A stretch of DNA of 64,000 bases, taken from assembly GCA_022071945.1 (NCBI GenBank), contig JAJVIN010000006.1, positions 104,911 through 168,910 on the forward strand, given 5' to 3'. The position numbers and the translations under genes were made by a program. Position 1 is the first letter of the stretch. Each line of letters begins with the position of its first letter. Origin of the DNA: Thermoanaerobaculia bacterium (GTDB lineage Bacteria > Acidobacteriota > Thermoanaerobaculia > UBA5066). Shown one piece after another: positions 1-8,295 of this stretch. The notes below the pieces were generated by a model. It searched no databases. It saw only the letters and a program-made list of their open reading frames with translations, and had not been told where the DNA came from.

Positions 1-1961
1 CGGCCCTTCGCCAGCTCGACCGCCGGAACGAACATCCACGCTCCGGTGCTCTTCGGCGCCTCCGGCGAGACGGGCCCCCCGGCGCACCACCAGTTGTCGC
101 GGAAGCTGTCGATCTCCGCGAGAGCTTCTCGGCGCGGCAGACCAAACTCGACGTAGGGCCGCAGCCCCGGCTGGCGCAGGATCGCGAGGGCAGCGGCGAA
201 GACCCTCCCGTCCCGCGACTTCGCAGCGGCGTGTTCTTCGAGGCCCGCGAGGAGCTCTGCTGGTCCATCCGAGAGGGCCTTGCGGAACTCGGCCGCCGCC
301 TTCACGTCGTCGAGAAGCGCGGCCCGAACCCAGCCCGCCAGACTGATGCGCTTTCTCAAACCTTCGGGGATGTCCTTCGACGTCGAAGCCTCGACCCACC
401 GCTCGAGGGGGAGCACACCGTTGAAGAGGGCGGCCCCGTCCTCGTCCAGTAGCGGCGCGATCGCTCGCTTCGGAGCATCAGGTGCTTCCTCGGAAGGAAG
501 CTCGCGGCCATCTTCGTTGTAGCTGAACGTGGAGGGCAGGCGTCCCACGAATCGCAGGGCGTCCGTGAGGTTCGCCGAGAGTTGCAGCCTTGCCCTCTCC
601 ACCTCGTTTCGAGCGGATGGCGGGAGCCGGCTTCCGCCCACAAGGAGGGCGTCGAGCCGTTCCCGGGCCTCCCTGGGCTTCCCGGCGCCGGCTTCCAGCC
701 GGGCCAGATGAAACGCCACCATGACGAATGCCGCCGAGCTGGGCGAGACCTTCTTCCCCGCCTCGATCAGGGCCGAGGCCTCGGGAGCGGCCGGCGTGGC
801 CTTGGAGAGCCCCGCCACCAGCCAGGGGAGGGACTTGGTCTGGTTCCACCTGGTGAACGCCCGGGCGCGTGCCTCATCGGTCTCCGCCTGGAAGGTCAGG
901 ATCCAGTCCGTCAGCTCGTCCTTCCGCAAGGACTCCGGGACCGGCGACGGAAGCGTGTCGAGGGCGTAGGTGTAGTCGTCGAGGGAAGACATCAGGGCGG
1001 CCCCCGCTCCCTTCGCGAGCACTTCTTTCGACTTCTCGGCCGCGGCCGAGGCCGGATCCGACCGCAGGAGCGTGAAGGCGAGGAGCCGGCGGGAGGGCTC
1101 GTGGATCTTCTTTTTCGCGGGATCGGCCAGGATCGTCTCGAGCTCCTTTCGGGCTTTGCCCATCAGGTCTCTGTCGACACTCCCGCTCGTCACCGTGGCG
1201 CGGCGGATGATGGCCCGAACGGCGAGGTATGGAGCGAGGGAGCTCCAAGGAGACGCGGGATCGCGAGCAATCTCGCGAAAGGCGGTTTCGGCCTCCGCGT
1301 AGCTCCCCGAGTAAAAGAGGGCCGAGGCGATCTGGTAGGCGCGATCGGCCCGGGCCAGAGCCGGGGCGGAGGGAGGAAGAGGTTGCGGGACCGTCCTCGG
1401 CCCCTCTCCTCCGCAGTTCGAGAAAACGGCGTCCTGGGCGGTGACCCAGTCTTTCAACACGGCGCTGGCCGTGCCGAGCACCTTCAGCCTCTCGTTCGCC
1501 GTCTGAGCAGCAGAGAGGAACGAGGAGGCGTTGCAGTTGAGGAACTCGAAGTAGAAGTCCGGGCCCGTCATCGTCTTGTGCCCGGAGATGTTCGGTCTGG
1601 CGCCCTTGCCCAGGATCGCGTCCCGAGCGTCGAACCACTTCTCCGAGGGAGCCGTCGTCACTTCCGAGGGGCTCGCGATTCCGAGGCGCTTGTCCCACAG
1701 GGCGATGACGGCAGCCTGTTCAGCCGCGTCGAGTCCGATCCCCGACAGATGGCGATACGCCACGGCCAGGTACGAGCGCGCGTACGAGGGCTTCGGGATC
1801 CCGAGCTTGCCCGAGGCGAAGTCCGAGAGCGGGAAATCGGGATGTGCCTGGTGAACGAAGATCGCGCTCTCGAAGAAGGGCCCGCAGGCCAGGGTCCGGA
1901 GCGGAATCGAAAACACGAGAATTCCCAGAAGGCCGAGGAGAAGTCTCGACGTCTTTTTCAT
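1..1961 (-). CDS. Secreted CGP-motif TPR-like protein, 3' end beyond window
   Basis: The frame is open from an ATG at 1961 down to the left window edge: about 653 codons with no stop, so the C-terminus is missing. I checked every in-frame triplet. The N-terminus is a signal peptide (MKKTSRLLLGLLGILVF) followed by LACGPFF; the Cys could be lipidated, though the lipobox is weak. The body is helical and TPR-like, for example ALFYSGSYAEAETAFREIA near residue 220. The 666-residue protein at 13637-15637 has the same layout (signal, Cys-Gly-Pro, helical repeats). Function is unknown; a periplasmic or surface scaffold is a guess. It starts 43 bases after the upstream amidohydrolase stop and may end that operon. 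Confidence 0.8.
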   Translation of the reverse strand, partial: MKKTSRLLLGLLGILVFSIPLRTLACGPFFESAIFVHQAHPDFPLSDFASGKLGIPKPSYARSYLAVAYRHLSGIGLDAAEQAAVIALWDKRLGIASPSEVTTAPSEKWFDARDAILGKGARPNISGHKTMTGPDFYFEFLNCNASSFLSAAQTANERLKVLGTASAVLKDWVTAQDAVFSNCGGEGPRTVPQPLPPSAPALARADRAYQIASALFYSGSYAEAETAFREIARDPASPWSSLAPYLAVRAIIRRATVTSGSVDRDLMGKARKELETILADPAKKKIHEPSRRLLAFTLLRSDPASAAAEKSKEVLAKGAGAALMSSLDDYTYALDTLPSPVPESLRKDELTDWILTFQAETDEARARAFTRWNQTKSLPWLVAGLSKATPAAPEASALIEAGKKVSPSSAAFVMVAFHLARLEAGAGKPREARERLDALLVGGSRLPPSARNEVERARLQLSANLTDALRFVGRLPSTFSYNEDGRELPSEEAPDAPKRAIAPLLDEDGAALFNGVLPLERWVEASTSKDIPEGLRKRISLAGWVRAALLDDVKAAAEFRKALSDGPAELLAGLEEHAAAKSRDGRVFAAALAILRQPGLRPYVEFGLPRREALAEIDSFRDNWWCAGGPVSPEAPKSTGAWMFVPAVELAKG

Positions 1962-2004
1962 GGTTCTCACTTCCGAGTATCGTCCATCAGGCCCGGAGCA
2001 GGTC

Positions 2005-3273
2005 TCAGGGCTGTGAACCGGGTGGGGCCGAGGGTTTCGGCCGCTTCTGGTAGCGGTCCCGAAGGCGCTTGTGCCGGTCTTGAAGGTCGATCGATTCGCC
2101 CCGGTGATAGAGCGCCTCCACCCGGGAGCGCAGATCCAGCGGGTCTCCGCTCCAGACGGCGAAGCTGGCTTCCTTACCCGGATCGAGGCTCCCGATCGAG
2201 CCTTCCAGCCCGAAGATCTTGGCCGGGTTCAGAGTCACGGCCTGCAGGGCAGAAAGCCGCGGCAGCCCGCCCCCGGCGGCAGAGGCGGCATGATGGTTGA
2301 TGTTGCGGGCGGAGCTGGGGTCCGATCTGCCGGCCCCGATCGCGACCAGCACACCAGCCTTGACGAGCTCCGCCGCGGCCGTCTGGTAGACGTCGTAGGG
2401 CTCGTCCTTGCGGACGGGAACCTCCAGTACGGACTCGAGGATCACCGGGATCTTCCTCTGGGCGAGCTTCTGGGCGACGCGCGCCGAATCTGGTCCACTC
2501 GCGAGGATCACGCGGATGCCGGTCACACCGAGCTCTTCATCGACCCACCGAAGCGCCCGGTTGATCTGCAGCAGGGACGGCGCCCGGATCAGAAGGGGGA
2601 GCCTGCCTTCCAGGACCGGGAGGAGAGCCTCGACGGCCGGGTTCCTGGCCGAAACGGGACCCGCGCTCCGGGCGGCCTGGTACGTCCTGGCCGCCTCGAA
2701 GGCGTCGTTCAGCTTTCGAATGGCCTCATCCCGTTTCTTCCGGGCCTTCTCGAGCTTTTCGAGCTCCGACGTGGAATCGAGCCGCATGTCCGGCCACTCG
2801 ATGACGAGCGCAGCGGGGCACTTCAGGCAAGCATCCTCGCGCGTGTAGCCATCCAGACGGACCGCCGAGATCGCACCGGGGATCACGGATCCCGATGGCG
2901 CGACGGCTCCGAACAGGACTCCCCCGCTGCGCGCAACCGGGATGAGCTCGGAATCGAAATTGATGGCGATCTCCGGCCTCGCCTCGGGGTTGGTGGGCCC
3001 CATTTCCCTGAAATCCAACGTCGCCCCGACGAGCTCGATCTCGACGAGACCGAGGGTGGTCAGGGGGAGGAAGAATGCCGGCGCGATCTGCTTGCCGGTC
3101 ACATCGATGACCTTGGCGCCCGGAGGCACCGGCAAGGAAGCGTCCCCTGTCGCCACGATTCGGGACCCGTCCACGATCAGAGTGCCCGATGGCATGGCCG
3201 GCCCCGAGGCGGTGTGGATCATGGCGCCCTTCAGGACGATGACCGAGGCCAGGAGGGCGTGTACGGCGGCCAT
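2005..3273 (-). CDS. Amidohydrolase-like protein lacking metal ligands (probable pseudoenzyme)
   Basis: This 422-residue protein has the amidohydrolase layout: a signal-like N-terminus, a first beta-sandwich (GTLIVDGSRIVATGD), a barrel, and a C-terminal sandwich with LNPAKIFGLEGSIGSLDPGKEASFAVWSGDPLD. The metal-binding HxH that should follow strand 1 is missing; the site reads IAPAFFLPLTTLG. I see no clear barrel His or Asp ligands either. The ATG at 3273 shares a base with the upstream stop (TGATG) and has a GGAGAGG ribosome site, which decides the start over a longer upstream frame. It probably acts with, or as a subunit of, the neighbouring 1010-residue amidohydrolase. Loss of catalysis is inferred from the missing ligands. 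Confidence 0.85.
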   Translation of the reverse strand: MAAVHALLASVIVLKGAMIHTASGPAMPSGTLIVDGSRIVATGDASLPVPPGAKVIDVTGKQIAPAFFLPLTTLGLVEIELVGATLDFREMGPTNPEARPEIAINFDSELIPVARSGGVLFGAVAPSGSVIPGAISAVRLDGYTREDACLKCPAALVIEWPDMRLDSTSELEKLEKARKKRDEAIRKLNDAFEAARTYQAARSAGPVSARNPAVEALLPVLEGRLPLLIRAPSLLQINRALRWVDEELGVTGIRVILASGPDSARVAQKLAQRKIPVILESVLEVPVRKDEPYDVYQTAAAELVKAGVLVAIGAGRSDPSSARNINHHAASAAGGGLPRLSALQAVTLNPAKIFGLEGSIGSLDPGKEASFAVWSGDPLDLRSRVEALYHRGESIDLQDRHKRLRDRYQKRPKPSAPPGSQP

Positions 3274-6200
3274 CAGTGAACCTCTCCTTCCCGTCCATCG
3301 AGACACCCGTGCCGGGGACGCTTCGGCCGATCCGGTTCCCGCGAGGCCTCACCTCGAGCCAGGGCTTTTCTGGCCAGGGTGATCAGGTCTTCCTTCTCGG
3401 CGTCCAGAAGCTCGCGGGTTCTGAGGTCCTCGGCGCGATCGAAGTACTTCTTCCCCTCGATCCAGGTCTCGAGAACAGCCGAGGCCGGGTCGAGGGGCGA
3501 CCCCGACCAGAGGACGAAGTCTGCGTCCTTGCCCGCCTCGAGCGAGCCCGTGCGCGCCGCGATCCCGAGCTGCATGGCCGGGTTCGCCGTCACGAGCGCG
3601 AGGGCCTCCTCGTCGGTGAAGTTCCCGTACTTGACCGCCTTGCCCGCCTCGGGGCCCAGACGCCGTGCGAGCTCGTCCGAGTCGGAGTTGTAGGACACCG
3701 TCACGCCCCTCTGCTTCAGGATCGAGGCGTTGTAGGGGATCGCGTCATAGACCTCGAACTTGTAGGCCCACCAGTCCGAGAAGACGGACGCCCCCGCCCC
3801 GTGGGCCGCAATCTCATCGGCGACCTTGTAGGCATCGAGGGCGTGCTGGAACGTTCCGATCTTCACCCCGAACTCCTCGCAGAGCCTGATGAGATCGAGG
3901 ATCTCCTGCTTGACGTACGCGTGGGAGTGGATGCGCCGCTTGCCCTCCAGGATCTCGGCGATGGCATCGAGCTCTAGATCCGTCCGGACCGGCATGGGCG
4001 TCTGACCCGCCTTTCGGGCCGCCTCGGCCGCCTTCTGCCTTTCGCGATAGTCGAGCGCCGCCTGGAACCGCTGGCGAATGAGCGCGCTCACGCCCATCCG
4101 GGTCTGTGGATACGAACGCGGCTCGCCCGGCGCGTTGGCGCCTTTCGGGTTCTCTCCAAGGGCGAACTTGATTCCCGCCGGCGCGTCGGCAAGAAGGAGC
4201 TTCTCGGGACCCGAGCCGTATTTCAGCTTGACCACCGTGCTCTGTCCCCCGATGGCATTTGCCGAGCCGTGAAGGGCGTGAAACGTGGTCAGGCCGCCCG
4301 CCAGCTGCCAGTAGATCGCCGGGTCGAAGGGGTCGAGCACGTCCGACGTCCGCACGTCCGCGGAGATGTTCTCCGAGTACTCGTTGACGTCGCCGTCGAG
4401 TGCCGTGTGGCTATGGCAGTCGATGAGCCCGGCAGTGAGGTGCTTGCCGGTTCCGTCGATCTCGACGGAGGAGGCCGCAACCGTCTGTGGAATCGCGAGA
4501 TCTTTCCCCACGGCGGAGACCTTTCCGTCAAGGACGAGGAGATCCGCGACGGACTTCCCGGAGGGCCCAGAGGTCCAAACGGTCGCATTCCTGACGAGGA
4601 CGGCCCTGGGCTCGGCAAGGGGCCGGGCGAATCGCTGGGGCAGCGGACGGACGTCAGAGGTCGAGGACTCCTCGGTTGCGTCTGCCGGCTGTGTCGATGC
4701 GTCGAGAGGTGGTTCCTTCTCCCCTCTCTTGATGACGGCTTCTCCCTTGCGGTCCGCGAGTCTCACGAGGAGCGAGAGTCCATCGAGAGTGGCCGTGCCC
4801 GAGACAGGTCCAGGAGCCATGAGGAAGAGCGCGCCGTCGGCCTCGAACTCGTAGCGGTCCTCGCGAGCCGTGAGCCCGAAGGGCTGGGCTTTCTCCCCCA
4901 CGATGAGGGTGGCCGGCTTGGACCCTTGCGCCTTCTTGAACTCGAGGCGGAGCCCCTCAACGAGGAAGGTCCCCGAAGGAAGAGTCTCTTTCTGCCTCAC
5001 CTCGTGACGAAAGCCGTCGATCCAGGTCTCGACAACCCTCGATCCCTTCTCGAAGAGCCTCCCCTTGACGACGACGAGGTTGGCGATTCGTCCGGGAGCG
5101 AGCTCTCCGATCCGGTTGCTCACGCCGTACATCGCCGCGGGAACCGTCGTGAAGGCCGCCAGGAGATCATCCGCCGAGAATCCGCGCGCGCGGACCTTCT
5201 GGAGGCGCGACGGCAGCTCGTCGAGATGGGTGAGACCGTGGGTGGTCAGCGCCACGTTCAATCCCATCTGACGCATCCAGTAGGGGTTGGAGGGGGCGCG
5301 ATCCCAGGCCCTGAGGCCCGGAAGCGTGACGTCGAGCCAGGCATCGTCATCAGCGGGTGCGGGCACGCGGGGAAAGTCGAGGGTCAGGATCAGATCGGGC
5401 CGGACAGCCTTGACTTCGTCGGCGAGAAGATAGGCATCCGAGGCGCCCACGTATCGCGCCTTGAGGTTGAAGTCCCGGGCAAGACCTGCCGCCCTCAACA
5501 GGGCGAGGACTCCGGGAGTCTCGAAAAAGACTGGTTCCTGGCCTGAAGCGGCATCAGCAAAGGCCGCCCAGGACTGGCGAAACTCTGGCCGCGCCTTCCC
5601 CGAGGGATTCGCGGCATAGGCCTGAGACGCTTCCTTCCACCATTTCGCATCGAGGATCGTCTGACGGATGAAGGCCACCATTCCCATCTTCGAGACGGGC
5701 GCCTCCTCGATTTCCTTTTTCGAGACGGGATCCAGGACGACGACCTGGCCGGCTCGATCCTGGATCACGGTTTTCTCGAGATCCCCGTCTCCGAGCGAGA
5801 CGAGGGCGCCCTGGCCCCGAAAGACCCCTCTTTCGGGAACGGCCGCGACGACGGTGAAGCCGAGGGAGAGGAACTCCTCTCGGACGTCGCTTCTGATCTC
5901 GAGGCTCTCGACCACTTTGTGCTGAGCAAGGAGAGCCGGCGCCTTCTTCTCCGTCTGTCGCCCGGTCGGCCCGGACAGAGTCTCGCCGGTCTCTTCCTCT
6001 GGATGTTGGCCACGGGGTGACGCGCCCGAAAGCCGGTTGACCCGGACGAAGGGATCGATCAGCCCCGGGTAGATCGTTCGTCCGGAGAGGTCGACGACGA
6101 CCGCATCCTTGGGCACCGGAATGCCCGATCCCACGGACTCGATGAGTCCCTGGCGCACGACGATCGTGCCTCGCTCGACGAGCTTGCCGGGTGCCGGAAC

Positions 6201-6305
6201 GATGCGGGCATTCGTCAAGGCATAGACACGGGGGAGTTCGACGTCCGCGCGTGCCAGAAACCCGATCGAAAGGAGTGTGAGAAGGAGAAGCCTAGAACGG
6301 TTCAT
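3273..6305 (-). CDS. Tandem amidohydrolase, secreted; N-terminal domain degenerate, C-terminal intact
   Basis: About 1010 residues with a signal peptide (MNRSRLLLLTLLSIGFLARA). There are two amidohydrolase domains. In the first (about residues 25-425) the HxH site reads GLIDPFVRVN, so the metal ligands are gone, although the C-terminal half of the domain keeps ELAPGRIANLVVV. The second (about 560-970) has GLIDCHSH, a later HSHAY, FQHALD and NSDSDE, and ends with SLEAGKDADFVLWSGSPLD, so it looks competent for metal-dependent hydrolysis. The family includes imidazolonepropionase-like and dipeptidase-like enzymes; the substrate is unknown. GTG at 6308 is an alternative start. It follows an S9 peptidase gene by about 20 bases, suggesting peptide or peptide-derivative degradation outside the cytoplasm. 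Confidence 0.88.
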   Translation of the reverse strand: MNRSRLLLLTLLSIGFLARADVELPRVYALTNARIVPAPGKLVERGTIVVRQGLIESVGSGIPVPKDAVVVDLSGRTIYPGLIDPFVRVNRLSGASPRGQHPEEETGETLSGPTGRQTEKKAPALLAQHKVVESLEIRSDVREEFLSLGFTVVAAVPERGVFRGQGALVSLGDGDLEKTVIQDRAGQVVVLDPVSKKEIEEAPVSKMGMVAFIRQTILDAKWWKEASQAYAANPSGKARPEFRQSWAAFADAASGQEPVFFETPGVLALLRAAGLARDFNLKARYVGASDAYLLADEVKAVRPDLILTLDFPRVPAPADDDAWLDVTLPGLRAWDRAPSNPYWMRQMGLNVALTTHGLTHLDELPSRLQKVRARGFSADDLLAAFTTVPAAMYGVSNRIGELAPGRIANLVVVKGRLFEKGSRVVETWIDGFRHEVRQKETLPSGTFLVEGLRLEFKKAQGSKPATLIVGEKAQPFGLTAREDRYEFEADGALFLMAPGPVSGTATLDGLSLLVRLADRKGEAVIKRGEKEPPLDASTQPADATEESSTSDVRPLPQRFARPLAEPRAVLVRNATVWTSGPSGKSVADLLVLDGKVSAVGKDLAIPQTVAASSVEIDGTGKHLTAGLIDCHSHTALDGDVNEYSENISADVRTSDVLDPFDPAIYWQLAGGLTTFHALHGSANAIGGQSTVVKLKYGSGPEKLLLADAPAGIKFALGENPKGANAPGEPRSYPQTRMGVSALIRQRFQAALDYRERQKAAEAARKAGQTPMPVRTDLELDAIAEILEGKRRIHSHAYVKQEILDLIRLCEEFGVKIGTFQHALDAYKVADEIAAHGAGASVFSDWWAYKFEVYDAIPYNASILKQRGVTVSYNSDSDELARRLGPEAGKAVKYGNFTDEEALALVTANPAMQLGIAARTGSLEAGKDADFVLWSGSPLDPASAVLETWIEGKKYFDRAEDLRTRELLDAEKEDLITLARKALARGEASREPDRPKRPRHGCLDGREGEVH

Positions 6306-6326
6306 CACCGAGGTGGGAGGTTACTT

Positions 6327-8288
6327 CTACTTCAGGAGGAATTCCTCGATGAACCTTATGGAGGCGAGCTCCTGGAAGTCCCGGTTCGCCTTCTTGTTGA
6401 ACCCGTGGCCCTCGTCCTTGGCCATGAGGTACCAGACGGGACCGCCGTTCTTCTTGATCTCGGCGACCATCTGCTCGGCCTCGGGGAGAGGAACCCGCGG
6501 GTCGTTCTTTCCCTGGATCACGAAGAGCGGCTTCGTGATCTTCTTGGCATTGGTCAAGGGCGAGATCGCGAGCAGGAACTCACGCATCTTCGGATCGCGC
6601 TCGTCCCCGTACTCGACCCTTCGAAGGTCCCGCCGGTAGCTTTCGGTCTTCTCGAGGAACGTCACGAAGTTCGAGATCCCGACGATGTCGATTCCGGCCC
6701 TGAGCCTGTCGTTGTAGTGGGTCATGCAGGCGAGGGTCATGTACCCGCCGTACGAGCCTCCCTGCACCATCACGCGGGAGGAATCCAGGTCTTTTCTGGT
6801 GGCGATCCAGTCGAGAAGGGCGCCGATGTCCTTGACCGAGTCCTCGCGCAAGAACCCGTTGTCCAGGGCCAGGAAGGTCTTCCCGAATCCCGCGGAGCCC
6901 CTGACGTTGGGGAGGATCAGGACGACGCCGAGCTCGTTGAGCAGGAAGTTGGCCCGGCCGAGGAAGACCGGCTGGGACTGGCCTTCCGGCCCGCCATGGA
7001 TATCGATGATGACGGGCCTGGGGCCCTCGAACTTCGCGGGCGGCCGGTAGAGGAACCCGGTGATGTTGAGGCCGTCGAAGCTCTTCCACGAGATGGGCTC
7101 GGCATCGGCAAAGGCGGACGGCGGGAGTCCGCCCGTCTCGCTCTCCGTCCAGCGCACGACCTTCGATTTCGTCCCGAGGACCGTGTCGAGAGAGTAGACG
7201 TCGGACGGGGAGCGCCCGTGGGCGAACGTGAAGGCGAGGTCCCGAGAGTTGGAATGGAACTCGAACGTCCCGATCACTCCCGCGGGGAGCTTGGGAAGGG
7301 AGAGGTCCTTTTTCGTCCTCAGGTCGAGGACCTTCAGCCGTTCGACTCCGGCCTCGTTGACGACGTAGGCGAGCTTCGTGCCGTCTTCCGAGAGGTCGAA
7401 GCCCCCGACATCCCACTTCGAGTCGGTGGGCACCAGCTTCCAGGCTCGGGTTGCGAGGTCGACGTAGAAGAGGCGGCGGAATTCGGAGTCACGGTCCGAG
7501 GTGATGTAGACGCCCTTTCCGTCCTTGCTGAACGCGGCGCGGCCATAGGCAACCTTGGCGGCCGATTCAGGCGTGAACAGCGTCTTCTTTCCGGTCGCGA
7601 CGTCCACGAGGTGATAGCGGGACTCGTTTGCCGAGATGTACTCGGCGACGAGCAGCGTCTTCTCGTCTTTCGACCAGTCGACGGCTGCCCATCCACCCCC
7701 CTCGACCGCGAGGACCAACCTCTCGGACTTGGGATCCGCCGGGTCGACGACGTAGATGTCCGTGTCCTTCTTCGTCCGCTTGGTCGACTGGTAGGCAAGC
7801 CACTTGCCCGACGGGGAAAAGACCCCGCCCTGGTTGCGAGAGGTCCCGTCCGTCCACATCTTGACGGCTCCGGTCGCGGCGTCGCGCCAGTAGCCCTGAT
7901 AGAACTCGCTCCCCCCCACGTCCTTCATGAAGAAGAAGCCGTCCGCTGACTTTGGCCGCCACGTGGCTCCGGTGACTCTCTCTCGGAAGAAGGTCAGCTG
8001 CTTGCGGGCCCCCATCGGAACGGAGACCTGGTGGAGCTGGACCGTGTCGCCGAATCGCGTGGAGATCAAGATCTCCTTTTTCACCGGATGCCAGGCAGCA
8101 AACGAGGCGGCTCGTGTCTCCAGAAACGGAGCCACGCGATCCCTCAGAGATTTCGGAATCGCGGGCACCCCTTCGGACACGAGGGAATCGGGAGGCGCGA
8201 CGGTGTCGTCCTGCGCAGACACCTGGAAAGGTGAAGCGATCAGGAGGGCCAGGATCGCGGAACGGAAGACCACTCGGGCGGGCTTCAT
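6327..8288 (-). CDS. Secreted S9 family prolyl oligopeptidase-type peptidase
   Basis: A 653-residue serine peptidase. The ATG at 8288 has a GGAGGT ribosome site and opens a signal peptide (ALLIASPFQVSAQ). An N-terminal beta-propeller carries WD40/TolB-like blades (GVYITSDRDSEFRRLFYVD). The C-terminal alpha/beta hydrolase has the nucleophile motif GGSYGG (Ser about 512), the acid GKNDPRVP (Asp about 596) and the catalytic base EGHGF (His about 628), so all three triad members are present. The family cleaves short peptides, often after proline. It lies 7 bases after the GreA-like gene and about 20 before the tandem amidohydrolase, so these genes are probably co-transcribed from the promoter at 10396-10424. 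Confidence 0.93.
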   Translation of the reverse strand: MKPARVVFRSAILALLIASPFQVSAQDDTVAPPDSLVSEGVPAIPKSLRDRVAPFLETRAASFAAWHPVKKEILISTRFGDTVQLHQVSVPMGARKQLTFFRERVTGATWRPKSADGFFFMKDVGGSEFYQGYWRDAATGAVKMWTDGTSRNQGGVFSPSGKWLAYQSTKRTKKDTDIYVVDPADPKSERLVLAVEGGGWAAVDWSKDEKTLLVAEYISANESRYHLVDVATGKKTLFTPESAAKVAYGRAAFSKDGKGVYITSDRDSEFRRLFYVDLATRAWKLVPTDSKWDVGGFDLSEDGTKLAYVVNEAGVERLKVLDLRTKKDLSLPKLPAGVIGTFEFHSNSRDLAFTFAHGRSPSDVYSLDTVLGTKSKVVRWTESETGGLPPSAFADAEPISWKSFDGLNITGFLYRPPAKFEGPRPVIIDIHGGPEGQSQPVFLGRANFLLNELGVVLILPNVRGSAGFGKTFLALDNGFLREDSVKDIGALLDWIATRKDLDSSRVMVQGGSYGGYMTLACMTHYNDRLRAGIDIVGISNFVTFLEKTESYRRDLRRVEYGDERDPKMREFLLAISPLTNAKKITKPLFVIQGKNDPRVPLPEAEQMVAEIKKNGGPVWYLMAKDEGHGFNKKANRDFQELASIRFIEEFLLK

Positions 8289-8295
8289 GTCGTGA

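Noticed and set aside
582..2300. Long plus-strand frame of 572 codons
   Set aside because: Arg/Gly-rich, no recognisable domain, and opposite to the secreted CGP-motif gene and the amidohydrolase; a high-GC shadow frame.
4269..5546. Plus-strand frame of 425 codons
   Set aside because: Lies wholly within the tandem amidohydrolase on the other strand and has low-complexity composition.
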